This document shows, one piece after another, positions 16,075 to 24,959 of a stretch of 64,000 nt of DNA. The DNA lies in the NCBI RefSeq assembly GCF_001547525.1, contig NZ_LNJP01000003.1, forward strand, positions 62,001-126,000. The letters are read 5' to 3'. Both the position numbers and the translations under genes were made by a program. The notes under the pieces were generated by a model that saw only the letters and a list, made by a program, of their open reading frames with translations, was not told the origin of the DNA and ran no database searches. This stretch comes from Burkholderia anthina. Its GTDB lineage: Bacteria > Pseudomonadota > Gammaproteobacteria > Burkholderiales > Burkholderiaceae. Each line of letters starts with the position of its first letter. The stretch's first letter is position 1.

Positions 16075-17433
16075 TCACGCATCGCGTCGACCGCGTTCGA
16101 TCCCGTTGCGTGACGTCGCGTCCGCCCCTGCATTCGTCTGCCCGCGCGTTGCCGCGTCGAGCACCGCCCGCCCCGCCGCCACCGCGATCGCATCGTCCTG
16201 CGGTGTATGCACGCGGCTGCACAGCACGTCGCGATAGTGGCGTTCGAGCGGATTGCCGCGGCTCAGCCCGTGATTGCCCGACAGCTTCAGCGCCTGCTCG
16301 ACCGTCCGGATCGCGTGCTCGGTCACGGTGCGCTTGACGAGGCCGCTGGTCGTCACCGACGGCGCGTTGCCGGCGTCGGTGCGCGCGATGTGATCGTCGA
16401 GCAGCACACGGTTCGCGTGCAGCCAGCCTTCGATTTCGCCGACCGCCTCCTGCACGCGCGGCAGCGTCGCGAGCGGGGCGCCGAGCCCGCTCGGCGCACG
16501 CGTCGTCGCGAATTCGACGAGCCAGTCGCGCGACGCACGCGCCACCGCGTCGTACAGGCTGCCGAGCAGCACGACCATCCACGCCTGCTGGTCCGCCTGC
16601 GCGTCGGCATCCGCATGAGTGGCGGCCGATACGGCCCATGCGTCCGGCGCGCGCACGTCCACTGCATGGTCGGCCGGCAGCGGCACGTCGTCGAACACGA
16701 CTTCGTGGCTGCCGGACGCACGCAGGCCGAGGTGATTCCAGCTTTCGATCACGCGGATGCGATCGCCGTCCACCGCGGGGTCGCGCGGCACGAGAAACAC
16801 GCCGACGCGCGGCGCCGGTTCGTCGGTGCGCGCCCACACGGCCAGCCAGCGCAGCGCCGGAATCCCGGTGCTGTAGAGCTTGTGGCCCGACAGCCGCCAG
16901 CCGTCGCCATCGCGGCGCGCGAGGGTCGCCGGCAGCCCGCCGCGCGACGGCGAGCCGAGCGCCGGCTCGACGCGCAGCGCGTTGATCAGCGCGCCGTGCG
17001 CGACCGCGCTGTCGAACACCGCGCGCCGGACCTGCGCGGGCCAGCGGTTGTCGGCGCGGCCGAGCGCGCGGTGCTGCAGATACGTCATCGTCAGCACCAG
17101 CGCGGTTGCCGGATCGGCCCGCGCGACGGCCGCGACGATCCGGCTCGCCCGCGCCAGCGTCGCCCCGGCGCCGCCATGCTCGCGCGGCACGACCTGCGCG
17201 ATCAGCCCGGCACGATGCAGTCGCGCGAAGTTCTCGTGCGGAAAACGGCCCTCGACGTCGTTGCGGGCCGCATCGGCGGCGAGTTCGGGGGCGAGACGCT
17301 CGAGCAGCGCGGCGAGGCGCGCGTCGTCCGTCTCGTCGATGGCGTCGGCGTGGGCGGGCTTGGCGGCGTCCGCGGGCAGCAGGCGCAGCGAGGGTTGCGG
17401 TGGCGGCGAGGAAACGGCAAGGCTGGCGGACAT
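16075..17433 (-). CDS. Acyl-CoA dehydrogenase-fold flavoprotein (SfnB/DszC type)
   Basis: A 452-aa protein with the acyl-CoA dehydrogenase fold: an N-terminal helical domain (LAPELAADAARNDVEGRFPHENFARLHRAGL), a central beta-domain (GWRLSGHKLYSTGIPA, NHLGLRASGSHEVVFDDV) and a C-terminal helical bundle. It lacks the usual catalytic Glu context and resembles the SfnB/DszC branch, FMNH2-dependent or sulfur-scavenging enzymes. Start 17433 has GGGA upstream; a longer reading to 17532 lacks family residues. It is divergent from a sulfonate monooxygenase operon, which supports a role in organosulfur use. Substrate unknown. Confidence 0.85.
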   Translation of the reverse strand: MSASLAVSSPPPQPSLRLLPADAAKPAHADAIDETDDARLAALLERLAPELAADAARNDVEGRFPHENFARLHRAGLIAQVVPREHGGAGATLARASRIVAAVARADPATALVLTMTYLQHRALGRADNRWPAQVRRAVFDSAVAHGALINALRVEPALGSPSRGGLPATLARRDGDGWRLSGHKLYSTGIPALRWLAVWARTDEPAPRVGVFLVPRDPAVDGDRIRVIESWNHLGLRASGSHEVVFDDVPLPADHAVDVRAPDAWAVSAATHADADAQADQQAWMVVLLGSLYDAVARASRDWLVEFATTRAPSGLGAPLATLPRVQEAVGEIEGWLHANRVLLDDHIARTDAGNAPSVTTSGLVKRTVTEHAIRTVEQALKLSGNHGLSRGNPLERHYRDVLCSRVHTPQDDAIAVAAGRAVLDAATRGQTNAGADATSRNGIERGRRDA

Positions 17434-17693
17434 CGAAACGGATTCCCTGGGTAGGTCGAACACGGCGGCGGAACGACGAAAACGGCGGGTGCAAACAGCA
17501 GGCGAAAACAGCGCCAACGCGCGCCCGATCATTCACGAGCCCACAGCGTATTCGCAACCCATACGGCCCCAAACCATGCAAATCTGATATTCAAATCGGG
17601 ATTGATTATTTCCATTCCGCATGATCCCGGCGTTAACCTGCGCTCCATTCCTGCCCGGCCGTGCGCCGGGACATCCCTGCACCGGAGACCCAG
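17434..17693. promoter_or_regulatory. Divergent control region of the sulfur-scavenging genes
   Basis: 260 bp between the SfnB-like gene and the SsuD-like operon. The segment 17575-17640 is AT-rich, with TTCAAATCGGGATTGATT, and is the likely promoter and activator site. In Burkholderia, CysB- or SsuR-type LysR proteins activate such promoters under sulfate limitation. Their presence here is inference; no perfect dyad was found. Confidence 0.4.
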
Positions 17694-18779
17694 ATGAGCG
17701 TCGAATTCATCGGCATGATCCAGAGCCAGAAGCAGTCGGAAATCCACCCGGCGTCCGGCCCCGTGGTCGATCCCGACTATGTGCGCGACTTTGCCCGCGC
17801 CCATGAAACCGCCGGTTTCGACCGGATTCTCGTGCCGCATCACTCGACCGGCCCGTCGGCGACGCTGACGATCGCGTTCGCGGCGGCCGCGACCGAGCGC
17901 ATCCATTTCATGCTCGCGCATCGCCCCGGCTTCACCGCGCCGACGCTCGCCGCGCGGCAGATCGCGACGCTCGACCAGTTCAGCCGCGGCCGGCTCGCCG
18001 TGCACTTCATCTCCGGCGGCTCGGACAGCGAGCAGCAGCGCGACGGCGATTTCCTCGATCACGACGCGCGCTATGCACGCACCGACGAATACCTGGGCAT
18101 CCTGCGGCGAATCTGGACGGAAGCGCAGCCGTTCGATCACGACGGCGCGCATTACCGGTTCAAGCAGGGTTTCTCGGAAGTGAAGCCGTTCCAGCAGCCG
18201 CACGTGCCGATCTACTTCGGCGGCGCGTCGGAAGCCGCGCTCGCGGTGGCCGGCAAGCACGCGGACGTGTACGCGCTGTGGGGCGAATCGCTCGACCAGG
18301 TGCGCGACCTGACGACGCGCGTGCGCGCCGAAGCCGCGAAACACGGCCGCCAGGTGCGCTTCTCCGTATCCTTCCGCCCGATCCTCGCGGCGACCGAGGA
18401 CGAAGCGTGGGCGCGTGCGCACCGCATCCTCGACGAAACGCGCCGGCTGCGCGAAGCGGCCGGGCTCGGCGCCGGCGGCCCGCAGCAGAGCGAAGGCGCA
18501 CGCCGCCTGCTCGCCGCGGCCGAGCGCGGCTCACGCGTCGACAAGCGGCTGTGGACCGAGATCGCGAAGCTCACCGGCGCGCGCTCGAACTCGACGGCGC
18601 TCGTCGGCACGCCCGAACAGGTCGCCGACGCGCTGCTCGACTACTACGACCTCGGCGTGACGACGTTCCTGATCCGCGGCTTCGACCCGCTGGAAGACGC
18701 GATCGACTACGGCCGTGAACTGATTCCGCGTGTGCGCGGCGCCGTCGCCGCACGCGACGCGGCACGCCGCGCCGCCTGA
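17694..18779 (+). CDS. LLM-class FMNH2-dependent monooxygenase (SsuD-like)
   Basis: A 361-aa bacterial-luciferase-like monooxygenase resembling alkanesulfonate monooxygenase. Supporting stretches are MSVEFIGMI at the N-terminus, ISGGSDSEQQRDGD, YARTDEYLGILRRIW, and PIYFGGASEAALAVAGKHADVYALWGE. SsuD-type enzymes use FMNH2 and O2 to cleave the C-S bond of an alkanesulfonate, giving an aldehyde and sulfite. The start at 17694 has GGAG six nt upstream. It leads an operon with a class II aldolase and a sulfonate-type ABC transporter. No flavin reductase is present, so FMNH2 must come from elsewhere. The sulfonate substrate is unknown. Confidence 0.9.
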   Translation: MSVEFIGMIQSQKQSEIHPASGPVVDPDYVRDFARAHETAGFDRILVPHHSTGPSATLTIAFAAAATERIHFMLAHRPGFTAPTLAARQIATLDQFSRGRLAVHFISGGSDSEQQRDGDFLDHDARYARTDEYLGILRRIWTEAQPFDHDGAHYRFKQGFSEVKPFQQPHVPIYFGGASEAALAVAGKHADVYALWGESLDQVRDLTTRVRAEAAKHGRQVRFSVSFRPILAATEDEAWARAHRILDETRRLREAAGLGAGGPQQSEGARRLLAAAERGSRVDKRLWTEIAKLTGARSNSTALVGTPEQVADALLDYYDLGVTTFLIRGFDPLEDAIDYGRELIPRVRGAVAARDAARRAA

Positions 18780-18811
18780 GCCAACGGAGCCCAACGGAGC
18801 CATACGCGATC

Positions 18812-19651
18812 ATGTCCGCCGTCCTGTCCTCGCCCCACCGTACCGCATCGGGCCTCGTGCTCGCCGACACCCCGCGCCAGCACTTCTGGTTCGATCCGCC
18901 CGCGCCGCGCCTCGACGTCGCCGCCGAGCGTCGCCACCGGCAGGAGCGGCTCGCGGCCGCGTTCCGCCTGTTCGCGCGCTTCGGCTTCGCGGCGGGCCTC
19001 GCGGGCCACATCACCGCGCGCGATCCGGAGCTGCCCGATCATTTCTGGGTGAACCCGCTCGGCGTACATTTCTCGCAGATCAAGGTCTCCGACCTGCTGC
19101 TCGTCAACGCACGCGGCGAAACCGCGATCGGCCAGCGGCCGCTGAACAAGGCCGCGTTCGCGATCCATGCGGCGATCCACGAAGCCCATCCGCACGTGGT
19201 CGCCGCCGCGCACACGCATTCGACCTACGGCAAGGCATGGTCGACGCTCGGCCGCCCGCTCGATCCGCTCACGCAGGACGCGTGCGTGTTCTACGAGGAT
19301 CACGCGCTGTTCGACGATTTCACCGGGATGGTCGTCGACACCAGCGAAGGCGCGCGGATCGCCGATGCGCTCGCGAAGCCGGACGGCACCACGCACAAGG
19401 GCGTGATCCTGAAGAATCACGGGATCCTGACGGCCGGCCCGACGGTCGAGGCCGCCGCGTGGTGGTACATCGCGCTCGACAACGTCGCGCACACGCAGTT
19501 GCTGGCCGAAGCGGCCGGCACGCCGCGGCCGATCGATCACGCCACCGCGCGCCATACGCACGGCCAGATCGGCGGCCCCGACGGCGCGCTGCATGCGTTC
19601 GACAGCCTGTTCGCACGCGTCGTCGCCGACGAACCCGACCTGCTCGATTAG
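18812..19651 (+). CDS. Class II aldolase/adducin-family protein
   Basis: A 279-aa class II aldolase-fold protein. The zinc-binding His pair is in AAHTHSTYGKAWSTLGRPLDP and a third conserved His is in ILKNHGILTAG, typical of fuculose/ribulose-phosphate aldolases and epimerases. The N-terminus (LFARFGFAAGLAGHITARDP) matches the family. It lies 32 bp after the SsuD-like gene and 48 bp before an ABC binding protein. Its place suggests processing of the carbonyl product left after desulfonation, but that is inference; a decarboxylase or epimerase role is also possible. Confidence 0.87.
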   Translation: MSAVLSSPHRTASGLVLADTPRQHFWFDPPAPRLDVAAERRHRQERLAAAFRLFARFGFAAGLAGHITARDPELPDHFWVNPLGVHFSQIKVSDLLLVNARGETAIGQRPLNKAAFAIHAAIHEAHPHVVAAAHTHSTYGKAWSTLGRPLDPLTQDACVFYEDHALFDDFTGMVVDTSEGARIADALAKPDGTTHKGVILKNHGILTAGPTVEAAAWWYIALDNVAHTQLLAEAAGTPRPIDHATARHTHGQIGGPDGALHAFDSLFARVVADEPDLLD

Positions 19652-19699
19652 GGCCTGTTCACGCCAATAACGGACTTGCGCCACACCGGAGACCAGACC

Positions 19700-20734
19700 A
19701 TGACCCGAACCACCGCACCCACGCCCGCCGACGCGCACGACGACCAACGCCGCCGGCTGCTGCGCGCGGCCGGCGCCGCCGCGCTCGCCGTGCCGGCGAT
19801 CACGCTCGGCCGCCACGCGTGGTCGGCGCCGCCGCTGAAGAAGCTCACGTTCGCGTGGAACCAGAACGCGTTCTGCCTGACGCCGATCGTCGTCGCGCAG
19901 GAGCGCGGCTTCTTCGAGAAGAACGGGCTGCAGGTCGAGCTGATCAACTACAGCGGCTCGACCGATCAACTGCTCGAATCGATCGCGACCGGCAAGGCCG
20001 ACGCGGCGGTCGGGATGATCCACCGCTGGCTGAAGCCGCTCGAAGCCGGCTTCGACGTGAAGATCATCGGCAGCTCGCACGGCGGCTGCGTGCGGCTGCT
20101 CGGCGCGAAGGCGGCCGGCGTCACGACGCTGCAAGCGCTGAAGGGCAAGACGGTCGGCGTCAGCGATCTGGCCGCGCCCGGCAAGCACTTCTTCTCGATC
20201 CTGCTCGCGAAGAACGGCGTCGATCCCGAGCGCGACATCACGTGGCGGCAGTATCCGGCCGACCTGCTCGGCGTCGCGGTCGACAAGGGCGAGATCCACG
20301 CGATCGCCGACGGCGACCCGAACCTCTACCTGCTCGAAAAGCGCAGCAACGGCGCGTATACCGAACTCGCGACCAACCTGTCCGGCGAATACGCGCGCAA
20401 GGTGTGCTGCGTGATCGGCGCGCGCGGCGACCTCGTGCGCAACGACCGGCCGACGGCCGCCGCGCTCGCGCGCTCGATCGTGCAGGCCACCGAGTACACG
20501 CACGACAACCCGAACGAAGCCGCGAAGGTGTTCGCGAAGTATTCGCCGAAGATCAGCCCCGAGGATCTGCGCAAGCTGTACGCGACGCTCACCTACACGC
20601 ACCACCCGACCAACGTCGACCTGCAACAGGAAATCGCGTTCTATGCGGACGATTTCCGCCGCATCAGCGTGCTGAAGAAGAGCACGGACCCGCAGCGCTT
20701 CGCGCAGCAGGTCTATGCGAACGTACTGGGGTAA
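19700..20734 (+). CDS. ABC transporter substrate-binding protein (sulfonate/nitrate/taurine type), Tat-exported
   Basis: A 344-aa SsuA/TauA-type periplasmic binding protein. A twin-arginine signal is visible (DDQRRRLLRAAGAAALAVPAITLG). The mature part has typical motifs: LTPIVVAQERGFFEKNGLQVELINY, IATGKADAAVG, and GKTVGVSDL. Start 19700 has GGAG upstream, the same leader style as the first operon gene. It should capture an organosulfur ligand for the permease and ATPase that follow. It is 4 bp from the permease start. Confidence 0.9.
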   Translation: MTRTTAPTPADAHDDQRRRLLRAAGAAALAVPAITLGRHAWSAPPLKKLTFAWNQNAFCLTPIVVAQERGFFEKNGLQVELINYSGSTDQLLESIATGKADAAVGMIHRWLKPLEAGFDVKIIGSSHGGCVRLLGAKAAGVTTLQALKGKTVGVSDLAAPGKHFFSILLAKNGVDPERDITWRQYPADLLGVAVDKGEIHAIADGDPNLYLLEKRSNGAYTELATNLSGEYARKVCCVIGARGDLVRNDRPTAAALARSIVQATEYTHDNPNEAAKVFAKYSPKISPEDLRKLYATLTYTHHPTNVDLQQEIAFYADDFRRISVLKKSTDPQRFAQQVYANVLG

Positions 20735-20738
20735 CGCG

Positions 20739-21833
20739 ATGTCGACGATCGAACATGCGTCCGCCGCACGCGCCGCATCGGCCCCGGCCGGCGCCGCCAA
20801 CGCCAATGCTTCCGCGCGAGCGGCCTGCACGACCTGCGACGCCGCGCTGACCGCGGAAGCGCGGCGCGCGCGCACCTGGCCGACCGGCATCGCCGCCGCA
20901 TTCGCGTGGGCCGCGCTCGGCGCGCTGACGCACCTGTGGCCGAACCGGATCGTCGGCTTCAGCGACTGGGCGTACACCGACACGTTCGGCACGGCCGCGT
21001 GGACGATCGCCGCGCTGCTGCTCGTCGCCGCGACGCTCGGCCATCGCGTTCCCGCGACCCGCACGCGGCTCGCACACGTGCGCCCGGCCGGCCCGTGGCT
21101 CGTCGCGCTGCCGCTCGTGCTCGCCGCGTGGGAAATCGTCACCGCCAAAACCGGCTGGCTGCCGACGCCGTTCTTCGCGCCGCCGCAGGCCCTGATCGAG
21201 GTCTACGTCGACGACTGGCCGCGCCTCGCCGGCAGCGCCGGCAACACGCTGAAGCTGCTCGCGCTCGGCTTCGCGTATGGCGTCACGGTCGGCTTCGCGG
21301 TGGGCGTGTCGATCGGCTGGTCGCGCCGGATCGGCTACTGGGTGCATCCGGTGCTGCGCGTGCTCGGGCCCGTGCCGGCCACCGCGCTGCTGCCGCTCAC
21401 GTTCTACTTCTTCCCGTCGAGCTATTCGGCCGCCGCGTTCCTGATCGCGCTTGCAACCGGCTTCCCGGTCGCCGTGCTGACGTGGTCGGGCGTCGCGAGC
21501 GTGAACAAGCAGTACTACGACGTCGCGCGCACGCTCGGCGCGAACGCGCGCTTCCTCGTGCTGCGCGTCGCGATTCCGGCCGCGCTGCCGCACGTATTCG
21601 TCGGCATCTTCATGGGGCTGAGCGCGTCGTTCACGGTGCTGGTCGTCGCCGAGATGATGGGCGTCAAGTCGGGGCTCGGCTGGTATTTGAGCTGGGCGCA
21701 GGGCTGGGCGTCGTACGTGAACATGTATGCGGCGCTGATCGTGATGGCGCTGCTGTTTTCCGGGTTGATCGCGCTGCTGTTCGCGGTGCGCGACCGCGTG
21801 CTCGCCTGGCAGAAAGGAACCGTCAAATGGTAA
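20739..21833 (+). CDS. ABC transporter permease (SsuC/TauC type)
   Basis: A 364-aa inner-membrane permease. After an unusually long Ala-rich N-terminus come two hydrophobic helices, then the BPD_transp_1 domain with its coupling loop (YDVARTLGANARFLVLRVAIPAALPHVFVG, the EAA motif). The N-terminal extension (about 110 residues with two extra helices before WEIVTAKTG) makes it about 100 residues longer than a typical SsuC. Its stop overlaps the ATPase start. It pairs with the binding protein upstream and ATPase downstream in one importer. Confidence 0.9.
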   Translation: MSTIEHASAARAASAPAGAANANASARAACTTCDAALTAEARRARTWPTGIAAAFAWAALGALTHLWPNRIVGFSDWAYTDTFGTAAWTIAALLLVAATLGHRVPATRTRLAHVRPAGPWLVALPLVLAAWEIVTAKTGWLPTPFFAPPQALIEVYVDDWPRLAGSAGNTLKLLALGFAYGVTVGFAVGVSIGWSRRIGYWVHPVLRVLGPVPATALLPLTFYFFPSSYSAAAFLIALATGFPVAVLTWSGVASVNKQYYDVARTLGANARFLVLRVAIPAALPHVFVGIFMGLSASFTVLVVAEMMGVKSGLGWYLSWAQGWASYVNMYAALIVMALLFSGLIALLFAVRDRVLAWQKGTVKW

Positions 21834-22648
21834 GCGCCGCCGTACTCGAACCGTCCGCCGCCACTGCTGCGGCGCCCGCCGTCGCGCCGCCGCGCGGCGC
21901 ACGCATCGACATCCGCGGCGTGAGCCATGCGTTCGACGGCCCCGGCGGCGCGCTGCCGGTGCTCGACGACGTGTCGCTGTCGGTCGCGGCCGGCGAATTC
22001 GTCGCGCTGCTCGGCCCGAGCGGCTGCGGGAAATCGACGCTGCTGCGCCTCGTCGCGGGGCTCGACGCCGCGCGGCAAGGCGGAATCGCGCAGGACGGCG
22101 TGCCGATCGAGCGCCCCGATCCGTCGCGCATCGTCGTGTTCCAGGACCCGACGCTGTACCCGTGGCGGCGCGTGCGCGCGAACGTCGCGCTCGGCCTCGA
22201 AGCGCGCGGCGTGGCACGCACCGCGCAGCATCGCGTCGACGATGCGCTCGCGCGCGTCGGGCTGGAGGACTTCGCGAACGTGTTTCCGCATCAGTTGTCC
22301 GGCGGGATGGCGCAGCGCGTCGCGCTCGCCCGCGCACTCGTCAACGATCCGCGCCTGCTGATTCTCGACGAACCGCTCGGCAAGCTCGATTCGCTGACGC
22401 GGCTCACGATGCAGGCCGAGCTGACCGCGCTGTGGCAACGCGACGGTTTCTCCGCGCTGCTCGTCACGCACGACGTGGAAGAAGCGCTGTTTCTCGCGCA
22501 GCGCGTGATCGTGTTCGGGCCGCGCCCGGCACGGATCGTCGCCGAACTACGCGTCGACCTGCCCTACCCGCGCCATCGCGGCGACCCGCGCCTCGCCGAA
22601 TTGCGCCACGACGCGCTGCGGCATCTCGGGCTCGATGCGAGCTGGTAG
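21827..22648 (+). CDS. ABC transporter ATP-binding protein (SsuB/TauB type)
   Basis: A 273-aa ATPase. Walker A is GPSGCGKST, the signature is LSGGMAQRVALARAL, Walker B is LLILDEP, and the switch His is in LLVTHDVEEAL. Start ATG 21827 overlaps the permease stop by 7 bp and has AAAGGAA upstream, so translation is probably coupled. It powers the organosulfur importer. The N-terminus carries about 20 Ala/Pro-rich residues before the fold begins. Confidence 0.93.
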   Translation: MVSAAVLEPSAATAAAPAVAPPRGARIDIRGVSHAFDGPGGALPVLDDVSLSVAAGEFVALLGPSGCGKSTLLRLVAGLDAARQGGIAQDGVPIERPDPSRIVVFQDPTLYPWRRVRANVALGLEARGVARTAQHRVDDALARVGLEDFANVFPHQLSGGMAQRVALARALVNDPRLLILDEPLGKLDSLTRLTMQAELTALWQRDGFSALLVTHDVEEALFLAQRVIVFGPRPARIVAELRVDLPYPRHRGDPRLAELRHDALRHLGLDASW

Positions 22649-22698
22649 ATGCCGGGCGCCGTTCGACGTTCGAATGCGGTCCGCCGGAGGCGCGCGCG

Positions 22699-23880
22699 AT
22701 GAACGCGCCGCCGTTCGCCGACTGGGCCATCGCGTTCCTGCAACTGCTGTATCGCGCGCAAATCGCGTTGGCGCATGGGTTGCACGCGATCGGCCTGACC
22801 GGCGACGCCGACGGCCAGGCCGCGTGGCCGTGGGCACACCGCATCGCGCTTGAAACGCTGCGCATCGACGCGGGGCTCACGCGGCAACTCGCGTTCGCGT
22901 GTACGTTGACGGCGCTGGCCGTCGGGCTCACCTGCGCCGCGCTGGCTTCGCGCAAGTGGCGTGTCGCGACGGCCATCGCCGCGCTGGCCGTCGCGTGGTT
23001 CGCGCCGTGGCCGCCCGCTTCGCTGTGGCTCGCGCCCGCCGTGCCGACTAGCTTCCAGCGCGACCCCACGCCGTTTTCCGTGTCGAACGTGATGCGCGGC
23101 GCGCACCTGTATGCGCAACATTGCGCGGCCTGCCACGGCGCGGACGGGCGCGGCGAAGGCCCGCTCGCGGCCACGCTCGCGCACTGGCCGCCGACCTTCG
23201 CCGGCGCGCTGCTCGCGCGTCGGCTCGACGGCGAACTGTTCTGGCGCGTGCGCCACGGCACGCGGGACGAGCACGGTGCGTCGACGATGCCCGGCTTCGC
23301 GGCGACGCTCGGCCCGCAGGACACATGGGCCGTGCTCGATTACCTGAAAGCGCTGGCCGCGGGCAGCGGCGCGCAGGCGGAAGGCGCGTGGCCGGTGCCC
23401 GTCCCGCTGCCGGCGCTCGACGTGCGGTGCGGCGACGCCGCGCCCCAGGCGCTCGAGCGCTGGCGCGACGGCCAGCGCGTGCGCGTCGTCGCGCTCGCGG
23501 CCGGCGCGACGCCACCGCAGGAAGACGCGCGCTGGCAAACCTTGCTCGTTACCGAACGCGGCGCGCCCGTGCCGCCGTCAGCCGGCCCGCGCGCGAACTG
23601 CGTCGCGACGACCGCCGATGCGTGGCTCGCGTTCGCGACGATCGCCGGCGTCGCGCCCGATGCGCTCGGCGGCACGCAACTGCTCGCCGATCGGCGCGGC
23701 TGGCTGCGGGCGCGCGCATTGCCGGGCAGCGCCGGCTGGTCGGATGCCGACCTGCTGTGCCGCTCGGACGCGGTGGCCCGCCCGGCCGCGCGCGCCACGA
23801 GCGGCGACGCACTGACCGCGCTGCTGCTGCGCGTCGACCAGGAACCCGTGCGCGACGTACAGGCCGGGCTTCCGCATTGA
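22699..23880 (+). CDS. Membrane-anchored cytochrome c with an unassigned C-terminal domain
   Basis: A 393-aa protein. Two hydrophobic helices (AFACTLTALAVGLTCAAL and VATAIAALAVAWFAPW) precede a class I cytochrome c domain with the haem motif CAACH near residue 143 and a distal Met in TMPGF. The last 150 residues contain several Cys (DVRCGD, RANCVATT, LLCRSD) and match no domain I recognise. Start 22699 has a GGAGG upstream. It sits 50 bp after the ATPase and 32 bp before a second binding protein, so it is part of the sulfonate operon. A membrane cytochrome is unexpected there; it may pass electrons from periplasmic oxidation to the respiratory chain. Confidence 0.8.
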   Translation: MNAPPFADWAIAFLQLLYRAQIALAHGLHAIGLTGDADGQAAWPWAHRIALETLRIDAGLTRQLAFACTLTALAVGLTCAALASRKWRVATAIAALAVAWFAPWPPASLWLAPAVPTSFQRDPTPFSVSNVMRGAHLYAQHCAACHGADGRGEGPLAATLAHWPPTFAGALLARRLDGELFWRVRHGTRDEHGASTMPGFAATLGPQDTWAVLDYLKALAAGSGAQAEGAWPVPVPLPALDVRCGDAAPQALERWRDGQRVRVVALAAGATPPQEDARWQTLLVTERGAPVPPSAGPRANCVATTADAWLAFATIAGVAPDALGGTQLLADRRGWLRARALPGSAGWSDADLLCRSDAVARPAARATSGDALTALLLRVDQEPVRDVQAGLPH

Positions 23881-23912
23881 ATCCCTGAACCTTTCTTGAA
23901 CCGAACTTCACG

Positions 23913-24866
23913 ATGAATCCGACCCGACGCCATTTCCTCGCGCAGGCGAGCGCCCTTGCCACGATCGCCGCCGCCCCGGCCGCCGTGCGCGCGCAGTCGG
24001 GCACCCGCCCGCTGCTGCGCGCCGGCGACCAGAAAGGCGGGCTGCGCGCGCTGCTCGAAGCGGCCGGCGAACTGAACGGCCTCGCGTACGACATCGCGTG
24101 GACCGAATTCCCGGCCGCCGCGCCGCTCGCGGAAGCGCTGAACGCGGCCGCCGTCGACTGCGGGCCGATCGGCGACGCGCCGGTGATCTTCGCGCTCGCC
24201 TCGGGCGCCCGCATCAAGGTGATCGGCGCGAACCGTTCCGATCCATACGGCACGGCCGTGCTCGTGCAACCCGACGCCGCGCTGAAAGGCGCGGCCGACC
24301 TGAAAGGCAAGCGCATCGGCACGACGCGCGGCTCGATCGGCCATTTCGTCACGCTGAAGGCGCTCGATGCGGCCGGCCTGCCGCCCGATGCGGTGTCGTT
24401 CCGCTTCCTGCCGCCGGCCGACACGATGCTGGCGCTCGCCACCGGTTCGATCGACGCGTGGGCCACCTGGGAGCCCTACACCGCGCTCGCCGAAACGAGC
24501 GGCCGCGCGCGCGTGCTGGTCAACGGCCGCGGGCTGTGGTCGGGCCTCAGCTATCTCGCGGCGACCGACGCGGCGATCGCCTCGAAGCGCGACGTGCTGC
24601 ACGATTTCCTGCGGCGCGTCGTGCGCGCGCAGGCCTGGTCGTACCGGCACGCCGACGCGTATTCGGCGGCGCTCGCGCGCATCATCGGCATTCCGCCGGC
24701 CGCCGCGAAGCTGCAGTTCGAGCGCCGCGGCACGCGCTGGCAGCCGATCGACGCGACGGTGATCGCCGAGCAGCAGCGCACGGCCGACTTCTACCTGAAG
24801 GCCGGGCTGCTGCGCCAGCCGCTCGACGTGCGCACGACCTTCGACACCGGCTTCCCGCTCGCCTGA
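23913..24866 (+). CDS. Second ABC substrate-binding protein (SsuA-like), Tat signal
   Basis: A 317-aa periplasmic binding protein of the aliphatic sulfonate type. The signal contains the twin-arginine motif TRRHFLAQA. Typical motifs follow: LRAGDQKGGLRALLEAAGEL, WTEFPAAAPLAEALNAAAVD, KGKRIGTTRGSIGHF, WATWEPYTAL. It ends the operon and has no permease of its own, so it may widen the ligand range of the importer encoded upstream. It is clearly different from the first binding protein in length and sequence. Confidence 0.9.
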   Translation: MNPTRRHFLAQASALATIAAAPAAVRAQSGTRPLLRAGDQKGGLRALLEAAGELNGLAYDIAWTEFPAAAPLAEALNAAAVDCGPIGDAPVIFALASGARIKVIGANRSDPYGTAVLVQPDAALKGAADLKGKRIGTTRGSIGHFVTLKALDAAGLPPDAVSFRFLPPADTMLALATGSIDAWATWEPYTALAETSGRARVLVNGRGLWSGLSYLAATDAAIASKRDVLHDFLRRVVRAQAWSYRHADAYSAALARIIGIPPAAAKLQFERRGTRWQPIDATVIAEQQRTADFYLKAGLLRQPLDVRTTFDTGFPLA

Positions 24867-24959
24867 GGAACGCGTGGCGGCGCACGACCGCCCGAACGGC
24901 TCACGCATGATCTGGCACAATCGCGATTCGATCATCCCGCCTCCAGCCAGCGTCACGTC

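Noticed and set aside
12702-24866. The whole sulfur block as a recently acquired island
   Set aside because: Codon use and GC content match the rest of the window and there is no integrase, tRNA or repeat at its borders.
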